Source: Gracilariopsis chorda (lineage: Eukaryota > Rhodophyta > Florideophyceae > Gracilariales > Gracilariaceae). Taken from it: a stretch of 64,000 nt of DNA. A program made the translations under genes and the position numbers. Where the stretch lies: assembly GCA_003194525.1 (NCBI GenBank), contig NBIV01000131.1, positions 62,001-126,000 on the forward strand. Reading direction: 5' to 3'. The notes beneath the pieces are model-generated. The model saw nothing but the letters and a program-made list of their open reading frames with translations. It was not told the origin of the DNA and did no database searches. Of this stretch, positions 52,568-61,964 are shown piece after piece; the stretch's first letter is position 1, and every line of letters begins with the position of its first letter.

Positions 52568-53874
52568 GACGGGCGATGAGGACGGACGAGCGAAGACCAG
52601 AAGCATGACGCGAGCTGTGCAGCGGCTGATAAACGCGACGACTGAGACGCGCAACGGACCGCGGGGCTTTGTCAGCCAATGTGGTTACGGCGAGTGGGAG
52701 GTGAAGTGCGTTAAGCATTCCCTCTTTGCAAGGGGCGTGAGCGCCACGACGGGTTGAAGGGGATGCGAGGTTGCACTTCGTTTGAGAATGTTAATATACC
52801 ACGGTTAGGTACGAGTGTTTGGAAAGAATGGGCGACGAAAGCACGGCGAGGAGCTCGCGCCGCTTGACACGCCCGATGCGCCGTTTGAATTGGCGTAGGG
52901 CTGAGATGAAACATTGCTTTTGCGGAGCTAATGGTGATTGCGTTTGCGTTATACGCGCGAGAATGTCGCACCGGTGTTGCTGCCGGAAAGGGCGTGCGCT
53001 TGGCTGAGCGAATCGACCGTTCATCTTGTTTGAGAAATGTGTTTGCCAGCCCTTGGTAGGAGCGGCGCTCTTCTCTATCGCCTGTGCAAAACGTTCACAG
53101 GTTCTTCACGGCCTTGGAGTGGGACTCCGGGAATCCCTGCTCTTTAAAGGGTCTAGCTCCATGCACGACCAATGAGCTTTGTTTGTCTGGTATCTACATC
53201 TGCCAAACACGTTTCCGCCACGTGTACACGCACGCAAATTCCTAAATAGAGATACACATCAGGGCATCCCTCGCTGTCCTAAAACACTCATGCCATTTGT
53301 AGCTTCATGATTGGATGACTAACAAAAACAGCGCTTGCGCCATAAAACTTCACTCCGACATTTCCGAAACAAGCCTTGGGCAGCTAAACGTTCGGACCAT
53401 CTTCGCCGATAACTTTAGCGTTGCGCCATTTCCAATGGGAGAAAAAGTCTGCAATACGAAAAGGGATCGATCCTTTTGCCAAATGTGTCAAGAGAAGTGT
53501 GGCGGGTCACATATTGGAAACGTGCCCTTTCTTGCCTAATTAATCTAAAACACCTGAACAAATTGGCAGCCCTACCCCTGGTACCGTTGGTACTATGTGC
53601 ATGTACCATCTAGTGCATGTACCAATTGGAGGGCTTGAGGAAACATGAGCAGTAAGGTGCCAACGGGGCCGCATTGCATGCAAAACCCAAGTGGTGTTTC
53701 GTCGCTAGGTCACAACTTCGCCACCACGCGTTATCAGCACAGCACAACTTCAGTCGTCCTTCCCCCCCCCCCATGTTGTTCGTGCCGCGGCAGATGCGCT
53801 GCTACGCCGCTTCTTCCCTCACCCTTTCCGTAGCTCCCATTCCCCCATAGCCTACAACTACTTTCTTGGCCACC
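52568..53874. other. Divergent intergenic region with poly(C)
   Basis: Holds promoters of the Cys-rich gene (minus) and the membrane protein gene (plus). A C homopolymer at 53761-53772 lies about 100 bp before the downstream ATG. No gene recognised. Confidence 0.45.
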
Positions 53875-55326
53875 ATGAGGCTCGCACTGGTTCTCTTTCT
53901 CACCTTGTTTCCCAGCTTGCTAGCTGGCAAACGGCCCGAACCTGCCGACCCGCCTACGGCGGAGGAAATTGACGGAAACTTTCTCCCCGAGGCCAGTCAT
54001 ACGTATCTTTATAACCTGCTCCCATCACAAGACGCCGAAGTCGACAATATGCTGCAATCTTTAAAACCCATCTTTCTACAGATGCGTCGTCTGCTCGCCT
54101 ATGTGAATGAGGTTGACGAAATAGTTACCAAATCCACCAACGACACCGCCAGTGCCCCGCTCACAACTTGCAATCACCGCGAAAGCGATTGGAAGAACAT
54201 GGCCAAGAACTTCTTCCATCACCGCCGTTTGGGTAACCCCGACTTATCGTGCATTACCGATGCTTACGACACCTCATTGCAGAATGCGACCAACGATCAG
54301 CAGCGTCACAGCGCTCAAACGGTGTACAACATGGTCACCGACTACAGCGGGCGTCTCGACGACCTTGCCCCACGAATTGCGCTGGGATTCAACAATCCAC
54401 TTTGGTCAAGTGAGAGGCAAGCAGCACGTCAACACCACTTACATTATGAAGACCGCTCACAGATCTGCACCCACGACTTTGTGGGGTTTGCAAAGCTCGA
54501 GGGCAAGTGGTACTTGAACAACCGCATCACAAGCAGGGACCCATTTCTCCCGCTGGAGTCAGGCGACCGGGTCTTTGCAACTGAGCTGGACGGTGGTGAT
54601 CTTGACAGTTTCTCAACATACCAGATGAACCTTGTGAAGCTTAAGTCTAATCGGTCTACAGTTAATAAGAAAATGTGGTCGAACGATTCTTGGGCCATTT
54701 CTACCACTGCATTGGAGTTCAGCGCTGGCGCCGCCTTTGGTTCCGAGTTTGGAAAAGTTTTTCCGGCTGACAATGTCGCTGTCGAACTTGCCCTTGACCG
54801 TGGAAACCATAATGTGGAGCTGGCTTTCGATGCGACCACACCCAGCAACATTGCCATCTTAGCATTACCGCTTGCCATGAATGTAGTCCCAGTTGCACTG
54901 ATTGCAGATGTTAATACGTTTGGAATGCTTGTGTATACATTGCTAACTGATGTTTTGACGGCTGTGCCACTGGCTATAAAGGGGGTGGAAGTACTACTGA
55001 TTGGCAAAAAGGTGAAGTATGCTGCCGTGACACGAATTAGTGGAGGTAATTTATGGGAAAACGATCAGCAGCAACAAGGGAAAGCAGCAGAGATCTGGGT
55101 AGCGGAGTGCGTTGCTGAAGGCAATTTCATAACACAAGGTAGCATCCTGCTCGTCGTAGCGCTACTCTTCATGGTGGGCGGTGTTGTGGCAGAGATTGTA
55201 GCAAAGAGGTGGGTGCAGAAACGGCGGCGGATGGGAATGTCAGATTCCTTCGCGCATTCCGTATTGCCGCCGCAGGCAGCCGCATTGGTAATGGCCACGG
55301 AGAATACAAGAGGTAAACGTGAATGA
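53875..55326 (+). CDS. Hypothetical type I membrane protein
   Basis: 483 aa from the ATG at 53875 (GCCACCATGA). A TTG nine bases upstream is not needed. An N-terminal signal peptide (MRLALVLFLTLFPSLLAG) precedes a large, Asn-rich lumenal or extracellular part with several N-x-S/T sites and few Cys. A weakly hydrophobic stretch lies near 320-385 (ILALPLAMNVVPVALIA). The clear membrane span is near 429-452 (ILLVVALLFMVGGVVAEIVA), followed by a basic stop-transfer (KRWVQKRRR). The short tail is cytosolic. No domain is recognised. Location in the plasma membrane or secretory pathway is inferred. Confidence 0.75.
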   Translation: MRLALVLFLTLFPSLLAGKRPEPADPPTAEEIDGNFLPEASHTYLYNLLPSQDAEVDNMLQSLKPIFLQMRRLLAYVNEVDEIVTKSTNDTASAPLTTCNHRESDWKNMAKNFFHHRRLGNPDLSCITDAYDTSLQNATNDQQRHSAQTVYNMVTDYSGRLDDLAPRIALGFNNPLWSSERQAARQHHLHYEDRSQICTHDFVGFAKLEGKWYLNNRITSRDPFLPLESGDRVFATELDGGDLDSFSTYQMNLVKLKSNRSTVNKKMWSNDSWAISTTALEFSAGAAFGSEFGKVFPADNVAVELALDRGNHNVELAFDATTPSNIAILALPLAMNVVPVALIADVNTFGMLVYTLLTDVLTAVPLAIKGVEVLLIGKKVKYAAVTRISGGNLWENDQQQQGKAAEIWVAECVAEGNFITQGSILLVVALLFMVGGVVAEIVAKRWVQKRRRMGMSDSFAHSVLPPQAAALVMATENTRGKRE

Positions 55327-56506
55327 ATTACCACGGGTGTCCGTAACATATCCGATACACCAGTAGTAATCATGTTGACGCTTTACCTCTCCAGAATGCA
55401 TCCCATCCCATCAAGAGTCACACAAGCCGCACCGTTCACGGTTGAGCAGTTACAGATTCTTCTCCCGCGATGGACTCCTTCGTACAAGTGAAGGTGGAGA
55501 AAGGACTAACCATGTTTTGTGTTGCTCTATGTGCACACTGTCCCGACCTCCGCATTGGCGTTCAGAGCGGTGCTGGACGCTTTGTGCAACTTGCTCATCA
55601 ACTGACAAGACCCGACCAGAAGAACAGTTCCAAGAGTGCGTGACATAGGAGCCTCCTATACTTCGAGCTGGATGCCTCCTATTAGGCGTTAAGAAAGAGA
55701 GAACTACAACTAGCGAGATGTTTTTGAAACCGCTTCGATATCAGGAGTTAAATCACTATTGGCTACAGAACATGTTTCAAGTCTCGGCGTAAGGCCTCTA
55801 GCAATGCATTTGGCGCTCCGAAGACGGCAGTGCGGGAATATGGCATGCTCTGCGTCAAGAGTAGAGGAGCTACCAGGCAAGTACTGCTGCTAATACTGGG
55901 CAGCCGCGCTTCCTCATGTTGACGAGGTCGCGAAGAGTTCAACCACCTGCAAACCTTGGTCCGAGCAAAGGAGTTAAACTTCAGACAAGGTCATCCGTCC
56001 ATTCTATGATATACCGAGCTCCAGGTGATGGGCATGGCAAGAATACCGACGGGACCGCCAAGGAAGGTTACCACTTTGCACACATGTGATTGGGCCAGCA
56101 GCCCGTTTTTGTCTCATGGTAACCGGCAAGTTCTGTCGCAAACCACTGAGGTGAAATGACAACTCTCGCTGCAGGTAGTGTGTGGTGCACTTGAGACCAA
56201 TTGTGTTACAAACTGCTCATGAGTATGTGGTACTCCGCCAAGGTAGACGTGTTGCGCGCTGCATCATTGGCCTTAATAGGCAGTGCACACGTCGGGGCTC
56301 GTAATGGAAATGGTGACGAGCTCGCGTCCCTTCAAGACACGAGAGAATGCAATATGTGGCTTGCTATCTCCTGAGCTCACAGATGCCTTGCAGTCGACAG
56401 AGCAGGCCGTTAAGTGTTAAGATATCTCAAAACCCCTACGAATGTACTTTCATCACCAGCCCAGCTACGCGACTATTCACCGCTTCGTACCGCCGCAAGC
56501 GTCTCA
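55327..56506. other. Intergenic, no gene recognised
   Basis: Only short frames. It contains the promoter of the ankyrin gene. Confidence 0.5.
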
Positions 56507-57370
56507 ATGCAAGACACCCTGGTAGACCTGTGCGCAGCAGGGCGCTGGGAGGAGGTTGATGCCCTAATCGACCAGCTGGTTTCATTCAGTGAAGAAGAAC
56601 TCGCCGCTGCACTTCGAGAGACGCACGGAAAACCGCAATGGTCCAGTTTGCATTATGCCGCTATTGCCAAACCCACTCCACCCACTTTGCGCAAGCTTGT
56701 GAAGGCTGGCGCTGAACTGGAGGCTCGCGGCAGCTCAGGAAGCACTCCACTGCACCTAGCTGCATGGAACGGTAGTGTTGACGCCGCCCGAGAGCTTGTA
56801 TCTTGCGGTGCAAACGTAGAGGCCAGGAGCAATAGCGGTCGTACGCCGCTTATGTTTGCTGCCCGGCAGGGCAGCACGGAAATGATTGGAACGCTTGTGG
56901 AACTCGGTGCCGATGTCAACTCCACCGATGAACGCGGACGGTCCGCTTTGCACTTCGCGGCGCAATCCGGTCATGGTGAAAGCATTCGAAAGCTTGTGAA
57001 GCACGGCGCTAGGAACGACCCGGATGAAGAAGGAACTACACCTGATGAGTTAGCTCATGATGACGCCAAGAATGTTTTCGAGGACGATCTACATTCTGAC
57101 TGGACCGTGGGCAAGACGATTTTGAGGGTAATGAACGTGCAAGCTTGGAGGGAGCGATTGTTTGGTTTAGGTCCTCCTGGAGGTGGGTCACTACCACCCA
57201 GCCCTCCGCCGAGTCCTAATAGTGTGAGCCTTCCAAGCCCGAGGTTTTCATCAGCGGATTGTGAAAAACCTGTTAGACGTCGAGAATTGTACGCTGCGGT
57301 TGGGGCAGGTATCTTGATAAGTATCTTGTTTCCGCTGGCCAGAGGAGGCGGACGCAGTGGACTTCCGTGA
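56507..57370 (+). CDS. Ankyrin-repeat protein with C-terminal hydrophobic anchor
   Basis: 287 aa from the ATG at 56507. The frame is open further upstream but only from a GTG. Residues about 45-180 hold four ankyrin repeats with the usual signatures (SSLHYAAI, TPLHLAAWNGS, TPLMFAARQGS, SALHFAAQSGHG), each followed by LV..GA. The region after is acidic, then Pro-rich (SLPPSPPPSP). The end has RRRELYAAVGAGILISILFPLA, a single hydrophobic span close to the C-terminus, fitting a tail-anchored membrane protein. Ankyrin repeats bind partner proteins; the partner is unknown. Confidence 0.8.
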   Translation: MQDTLVDLCAAGRWEEVDALIDQLVSFSEEELAAALRETHGKPQWSSLHYAAIAKPTPPTLRKLVKAGAELEARGSSGSTPLHLAAWNGSVDAARELVSCGANVEARSNSGRTPLMFAARQGSTEMIGTLVELGADVNSTDERGRSALHFAAQSGHGESIRKLVKHGARNDPDEEGTTPDELAHDDAKNVFEDDLHSDWTVGKTILRVMNVQAWRERLFGLGPPGGGSLPPSPPPSPNSVSLPSPRFSSADCEKPVRRRELYAAVGAGILISILFPLARGGGRSGLP

Positions 57371-58011
57371 AAGGGTCGAATCCATAGCTTAGTAGATTTA
57401 ACAAACCGAAACAATGGCTCCTTTGACTACTAATTAGTGGATATGCTTTTTGCTGCTTGCAAGACTGAAGAAAGTCTGACAATGGAGTCACCTCCTGCGA
57501 AAGACACAGGTCCCCCTTTCCCTGCAGTTTATGATACGCTACACAAACATAAAGTATAGCAAAATACGGCGTCCACTGCCAAGCGAACAAGAAACACGGC
57601 ACAACATTATTAACAAGCATAGATGTAAGCAGCGACAAGACGAATTGCTTGTTTGGCGTAGCGCTTGGTACCAGGGATATGGACATATGCCCCGAGTATC
57701 ATAACAGTGGTGCGCGGCTTTATCGGCAACGTTTGCGTAATATTGATAGCTTAAGTCTTGAAAACAAATAGAAAGAATGTGTGCAGCGGTCGGATATGGA
57801 GAGGGAAACAAGATGATTTCATGGCTACGTTGTAGTGGCTGTTGCACTGCGCGTATTCTCCACGCAGGATAATGGGCATGATATGCGAGCGAAAGAAAGG
57901 GAGGAGGTGAAAACGCTAAGAAGCTTGAGGTCGGATATCATCGATGCGGTGGTTTGTTGATGGGTTTAGCAGTGCGTGTGTGAGCAAACAAAGGACGAGT
58001 ACGAGTAAGCA
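57371..58011. other. Intergenic
   Basis: 3' flank of the ankyrin gene and promoter of the next gene. Minus frames here have no domain. Confidence 0.45.
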
Positions 58012-59271
58012 ATGTGGCGCATGCTGATTCTCGGTACCGTGCTGAGCGTTGTACTGGCTACGCTGTGCAGGGCGGAGCTGGTAAGCGCAGGGGAGAACAC
58101 AGTGGAGAAGGAAGCGTTGATCAATGTTAAGTTCTTCTTGAACAAAGAGAGCTGCAGTCTAAATGATGAAGTGAGGGACATGTTCAGGAGTTGGGATTCA
58201 GTGAGAAATGAAATAGAAGACTACGACGACCTGGAAAGCTACGATGCAGATACTGGGGAGGAGGGGGAAAAAGTTGAAAAGCATGACCCGTTGTGCCCAA
58301 TTCAGTCGGTCAAAAAACGAAGTACATGCTGTGCTGAGCTGTATCGGTTGTATGGTACGAAAACGAGGGAGAAAAAGACGGCAAAGTGTTTGAAGGACGC
58401 GGAACAGTATTTCCAAAACTTGGAGAAAGAAACGTACCATTTAGAAGGGGCTGAGAAGGAGTACGTGGAAGAAACGTTGGAAAAACTGGAAGAGGCGGTG
58501 GCGAACGAGAGGGAGTTGGACTACATACTGGAGGATGAGGATGAGGATGCGGATGAGGATGAGGACGAGGATGAGCATGGTGATGAGGACGGTGATGAGG
58601 ACGGTGACGACGGTGAGGAATACAATGCAAAGCAGATGGGACCAAGAAAGACTAAGCGAATGGAAAGGATAAGACGAAGAAAGATGAAGAAAGCTCTGAA
58701 GAACTACTTGAGGACGATGAAGAAGGCGGAAGTACGGTATGAGCACAAGGGCGAGAAGGGGGTCCCGAAGAAGGTGCGAGCGAAATACATGGCGTTTCGC
58801 AAGAAGCTACGAATGTGGTACTACAAGGAGCTGATGGGGGTGTTCTTCAAGGCAGTGACGCAGAAGTGGATGGCATGCACGATGGTATCGGTGGGCGACG
58901 TAAGTGTGGGATACTGCGCGGACCTGGAGTTGATCGACAAGCAGGCGAAGCAGCTGTCGCGGAAAGCGGTGCTGGGGTACGAAGTGGGACGCGTGAGCCA
59001 GAAGCTGGCGAGCGCGGACGTGGAGCAGGTGGTGCGACGAATTGGGCGACGTCGGCGGTGGAGGGCGAGGCGCCTGACGGCGCTGAGGGCGTCGGTGCGC
59101 GAAGCGGAGGCGGCGAAGAGCACCACGGTGACGTTTGTGGATCTGCTGGGAGACGACGAGAAGAGCTGCCTGTCCGCCGACCTGAGCTACTCGTGCTACG
59201 CCATCTGCTGCGACAGCATGTACTTCGGCAGCTTCTTCTGCCAGTCCACCAGCCACCAGTGCCTGGGCTGA
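58012..59271 (+). CDS. Secreted acidic/basic hypothetical protein
   Basis: 419 aa. A signal peptide (MWRMLILGTVLSVVLATLCRA) precedes a Cys-containing first part. Then comes an acidic block of about 30 Asp/Glu with Gly and His (residues 174-204) and directly after it a strongly basic helical block (KTKRMERIRRRKMKKALK). The C-terminal end is Cys-rich (YSCYAICCDSMYFGSFFC). The 3' third of the gene is far richer in GC than the 5' part. The acidic block could bind calcium or a basic partner. No family recognised. Confidence 0.7.
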   Translation: MWRMLILGTVLSVVLATLCRAELVSAGENTVEKEALINVKFFLNKESCSLNDEVRDMFRSWDSVRNEIEDYDDLESYDADTGEEGEKVEKHDPLCPIQSVKKRSTCCAELYRLYGTKTREKKTAKCLKDAEQYFQNLEKETYHLEGAEKEYVEETLEKLEEAVANERELDYILEDEDEDADEDEDEDEHGDEDGDEDGDDGEEYNAKQMGPRKTKRMERIRRRKMKKALKNYLRTMKKAEVRYEHKGEKGVPKKVRAKYMAFRKKLRMWYYKELMGVFFKAVTQKWMACTMVSVGDVSVGYCADLELIDKQAKQLSRKAVLGYEVGRVSQKLASADVEQVVRRIGRRRRWRARRLTALRASVREAEAAKSTTVTFVDLLGDDEKSCLSADLSYSCYAICCDSMYFGSFFCQSTSHQCLG

Positions 59272-59548
59272 ACTGCACTTCGTGTGTGAGTCGCACACAC
59301 GTCCACCGCGCACACCCACCGCACGTTGTTCATTTTCCCCGTAAACAAGCATGCTTCTCTAGAGCCTTCCAGTGACCGTCGTGTGACGTGTACCTTTGTA
59401 CGCTTACTGCGCTGATCCAGATCCGATCATTACCGCGCGCGCGCCGCCTTAACAGCTGCCATTCGCGCACGTCTCCTCTTCCCCGTCGCTCATCCCGCAG
59501 AGCACCCCCCCATCCCACTTCCCAGTTCTACAACTCCCGCACAACACG
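59272..59548. promoter_or_regulatory. Promoter and C-rich leader of the cyclophilin gene
   Basis: The last 80 bp before the ATG are C-rich (CACCCCCCCATCCC and similar). No clear TATA box. Confidence 0.4.
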
Positions 59549-60176
59549 ATGGCCAAACCCAGAGTGTACTTTGACATGTCAGTCGGCGGCAGCCCCGCCG
59601 GCCGAATCGTTATGGAGCTCAACGCCGACGTCGTGCCCAAGACCGCCGAGAACTTCCGCGCCTTGTGTACCGGAGAGAAGGGCTTCGGCTTCAGGGGTTC
59701 TATCTGTGCGTTATCTCCCCTCCTCTTTGTCCAATCTCGTCCTCCGCTTCTGCCATGTCCATCGCGTCCTCACTGACACGTCCTAACCTTCCTTCCCCCC
59801 CCCCCCCCCCCCCCCACCCCTGCACACTTGCGCAGTCCATCGCGTCATCCCCGGCTTCATGTGCCAGGGAGGTGATTTCACCAACTTCAACGGTACCGGA
59901 GGAAAGTCCATCTATGGCAACAAGTTTGAAGATGAGAACTTCATTCTCAAGCACACCGGTCAAGGCATTCTCTCCATGGCCAACGCCGGCCCCAACACCA
60001 ACGGTTCTCAGTTCTTCATTTGCACCTCCAAGACTACATGGCTCGATGGCAAGCACGTCGTCTTCGGCAAGGTTGTCGAAGGATACAACGTCGTGCAGAA
60101 CATAGAGAAGGTGGGCAGTGGTTCCGGCGCAACCTCGAAGCCCGTCAAGATCACGGATTGCGGTGAACTCAAATGA
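59549..60176 (+). CDS. Cyclophilin A-type peptidyl-prolyl isomerase, one intron
   Basis: Exons 59549-59705 and 59836-60176 join to 165 aa, the usual length of a cytosolic cyclophilin. The join restores S-I-F-H-R-V-I-P-G-F, which contains the catalytic Arg. Further active-site landmarks are [17 protein letters not shown] and the cyclosporin-binding Trp in [10 protein letters not shown]. There is no targeting signal. It catalyses cis-trans isomerisation of prolyl bonds in protein folding. The intron (GT at 59706, AG at 59835, 130 bp) sits after the first base of a codon and carries a long C run as its pyrimidine tract. It is the only intron I can prove in the window. Confidence 0.95.
59706..59835 (+). 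other. Spliceosomal intron of the cyclophilin gene
   Basis: Begins GTGCGT and ends GCGCAG. A C homopolymer of about 19 nt lies at about 59797-59815, some 20 nt before the AG. Phase 1. Confidence 0.9.
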
Positions 60177-61560
60177 CTACTCTCGTGATCCTCTCACACT
60201 TGGAGGCGCCCTTGGCAGATCTTTTGCCGAGGCCCACTGCTCTGCGTGTCTCAGCTATGAGTATGTATCGCTCGGTACTGTTTCAGGTCGCAACAGTAAA
60301 TTCTACCCTTACGTCATACCCTTCGTTTCTTCCAGCTGGCACACAGCTTGGAACTCCTTGAGCCACCTCGTCCATCACCTTTACACTGGCACACTCCCAC
60401 AAGTCTGTGCCGGCTTCCTCATCCCTTGTAACTCTCTCGCCCCTGCCCACGTTGTCGGATATACGCAACAACACAATGGGAGAGGGTGCAGTGCGCGCAG
60501 TCCGCAGCTTTCGACCACTTGCACAAAAGTACGTGTACTTCGTCTATAGAGAGCGTTCACAAGGGACACACCAGCGTTGTACGCAGTGCAATGCTCTCTT
60601 GCCCGTCGTGAGCCTTCAGCAGGGCGCTACTTACGATTGGCAATTGGGAGCACTGGGAGCTTTCATGACGGGATAACAAGTCTAGTAGGTCGAAGCATAT
60701 TATGCTTCGACCTGGAGTTGTCACAGACCAATGTCATACCGTTTGGTACAGCAGTATCTTACAGCTTCTTTCTCGAGTGGGAGTACGGGTGTTAGGGTTT
60801 TCGTTCAAGGTGCGTTGGAAGCTTCCCGCCAAGAACTCAAAGCTCACCCGATATAGATACAAGGGCAGTGCAACCCTCTTTCTTTCCCCATGGATAATAA
60901 ACCTTAGCCAATCAGAAACACGAAAACGTAGCCCCCGTGTGAGAGGTAGAATTAGAGAGAGTTACATTGCAATTCTCTCAATTACAATGCAACTCTCAAT
61001 TAGGCTTACAAATAATTAGAAGATAGAGTCTATAAAGAGGCGGCCGGCGGCGCAGTCTGTGCTTTCTGCCGGCCACACACTTCGTCTCACCCCGTACGTA
61101 GGTTACACAAGACCGAATCTTTGGTTAACTTTAATCATCATCGTGATCATCATCAACATCCATTACCTATTTCAAGAAATAACCAAATCTTACACTTCTG
61201 CCGATGAGTATACCCCCTGCCTGGGGAGAACGGGTAAAGGTTATCAAGCGTAACCTCTTAAGCTGGATAATTCTTATGTCTACCGTGGAAGAGATAAGAA
61301 CTATCCAATCAGAATAAGACGCTTGTGATATTGTGATTGTATCATCTCGGTTTGGATCAAGAAGAACCTGTTACAACGCTTTTTATTGGCTGTTGACGAT
61401 GTAGAATCAAGTGAACGCCAATGAAAACAAGTTTTGCTTAATGCTATAGTACTAAACATGAGACAACCAAGCACATGGCAGGCTTGTAACCAACTGTTCT
61501 GGTCCCCATCCAATCAAGTTCCTAACTTGTCGCTACTCGAACAGAGCTTAGCATTTCGGT
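60177..61560. other. Intergenic, small hairpins
   Basis: Includes a 12-bp-arm hairpin (60687-60713, AGGTCGAAGCAT) and an imperfect foldback around 60955-61010 (GAGTTACATTGCAATT / AATTACAATGCAACTC). No gene recognised. Confidence 0.5.
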
Positions 61561-61603
61561 TCAAAAGGGTTACTGCTAGTCCTAATACCCTTCGGTAACC
61601 CTA

Positions 61604-61695
61604 GCGATATCCAAGTGTTTTACTAGGGCCTAGTACCTAAAGAGGTACACGAGGCCCTTTTTAGGAACGGGCCTAGTACCACACTTGGATATCGC
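61604..61695. repeat. 92-bp foldback with 15-bp perfect ends
   Basis: GCGATATCCAAGTGT at 61604-61618 and its exact reverse complement at 61681-61695. The inside is also self-complementary in parts (GGGCCTAGTAC twice in mirror or direct order, TTTAGG/CCTAAA). It looks like a miniature inverted-repeat element. Confidence 0.8.
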
Positions 61696-61781
61696 GACTG
61701 TGTGTCACTACTGCTCTTGGGAGCATTGTGGATCAGGGGGCGTACACACTTTTTCAAAAACAAGTCCAAAGCCTTCAACAC

Positions 61782-61856
61782 TCGTTTCGTTTCAGTTAAC
61801 AACTCATAGAACGGCCCTAAAGGCCGTTCTATGAGTTGTTAACTGAAACGAAACGA
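61782..61856. repeat. Perfect palindrome, 35-bp arms, 5-nt loop
   Basis: Arms 61782-61816 and 61822-61856 around CTAAA. The arm includes AACTCATAGAACGGCC. A near copy of half the arm occurs at 62207-62226 and a shorter one at 62133. Confidence 0.9.
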
Positions 61857-61917
61857 AACTGGAAAACCATTCTCGAGCAATCAGGCATTTACACGTTGTC
61901 TCCCAACCTTTCAAGAT

Positions 61918-61964
61918 TTCGTTTAATGTAGGAAGCACGATTGTTGCTTCCTACATTAAACGAA
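61918..61964. repeat. Perfect palindrome, 20-bp arms, 7-nt loop
   Basis: TTCGTTTAATGTAGGAAGCA and its reverse complement around CGATTGT, 61 bp after the previous palindrome. A partial copy (GAACGTAGGAAG) follows at 61969. Confidence 0.9.

Noticed and set aside
52568..52654. Upstream 29-residue extension of the large Cys-rich protein
   Set aside because: The internal ATG at 52567 begins a clean signal peptide and the extension would mask it.
57273..57686. 137-codon minus-strand frame opposite the ankyrin gene end
   Set aside because: It overlaps the real gene's anchor-coding end and has no domain or convincing start.
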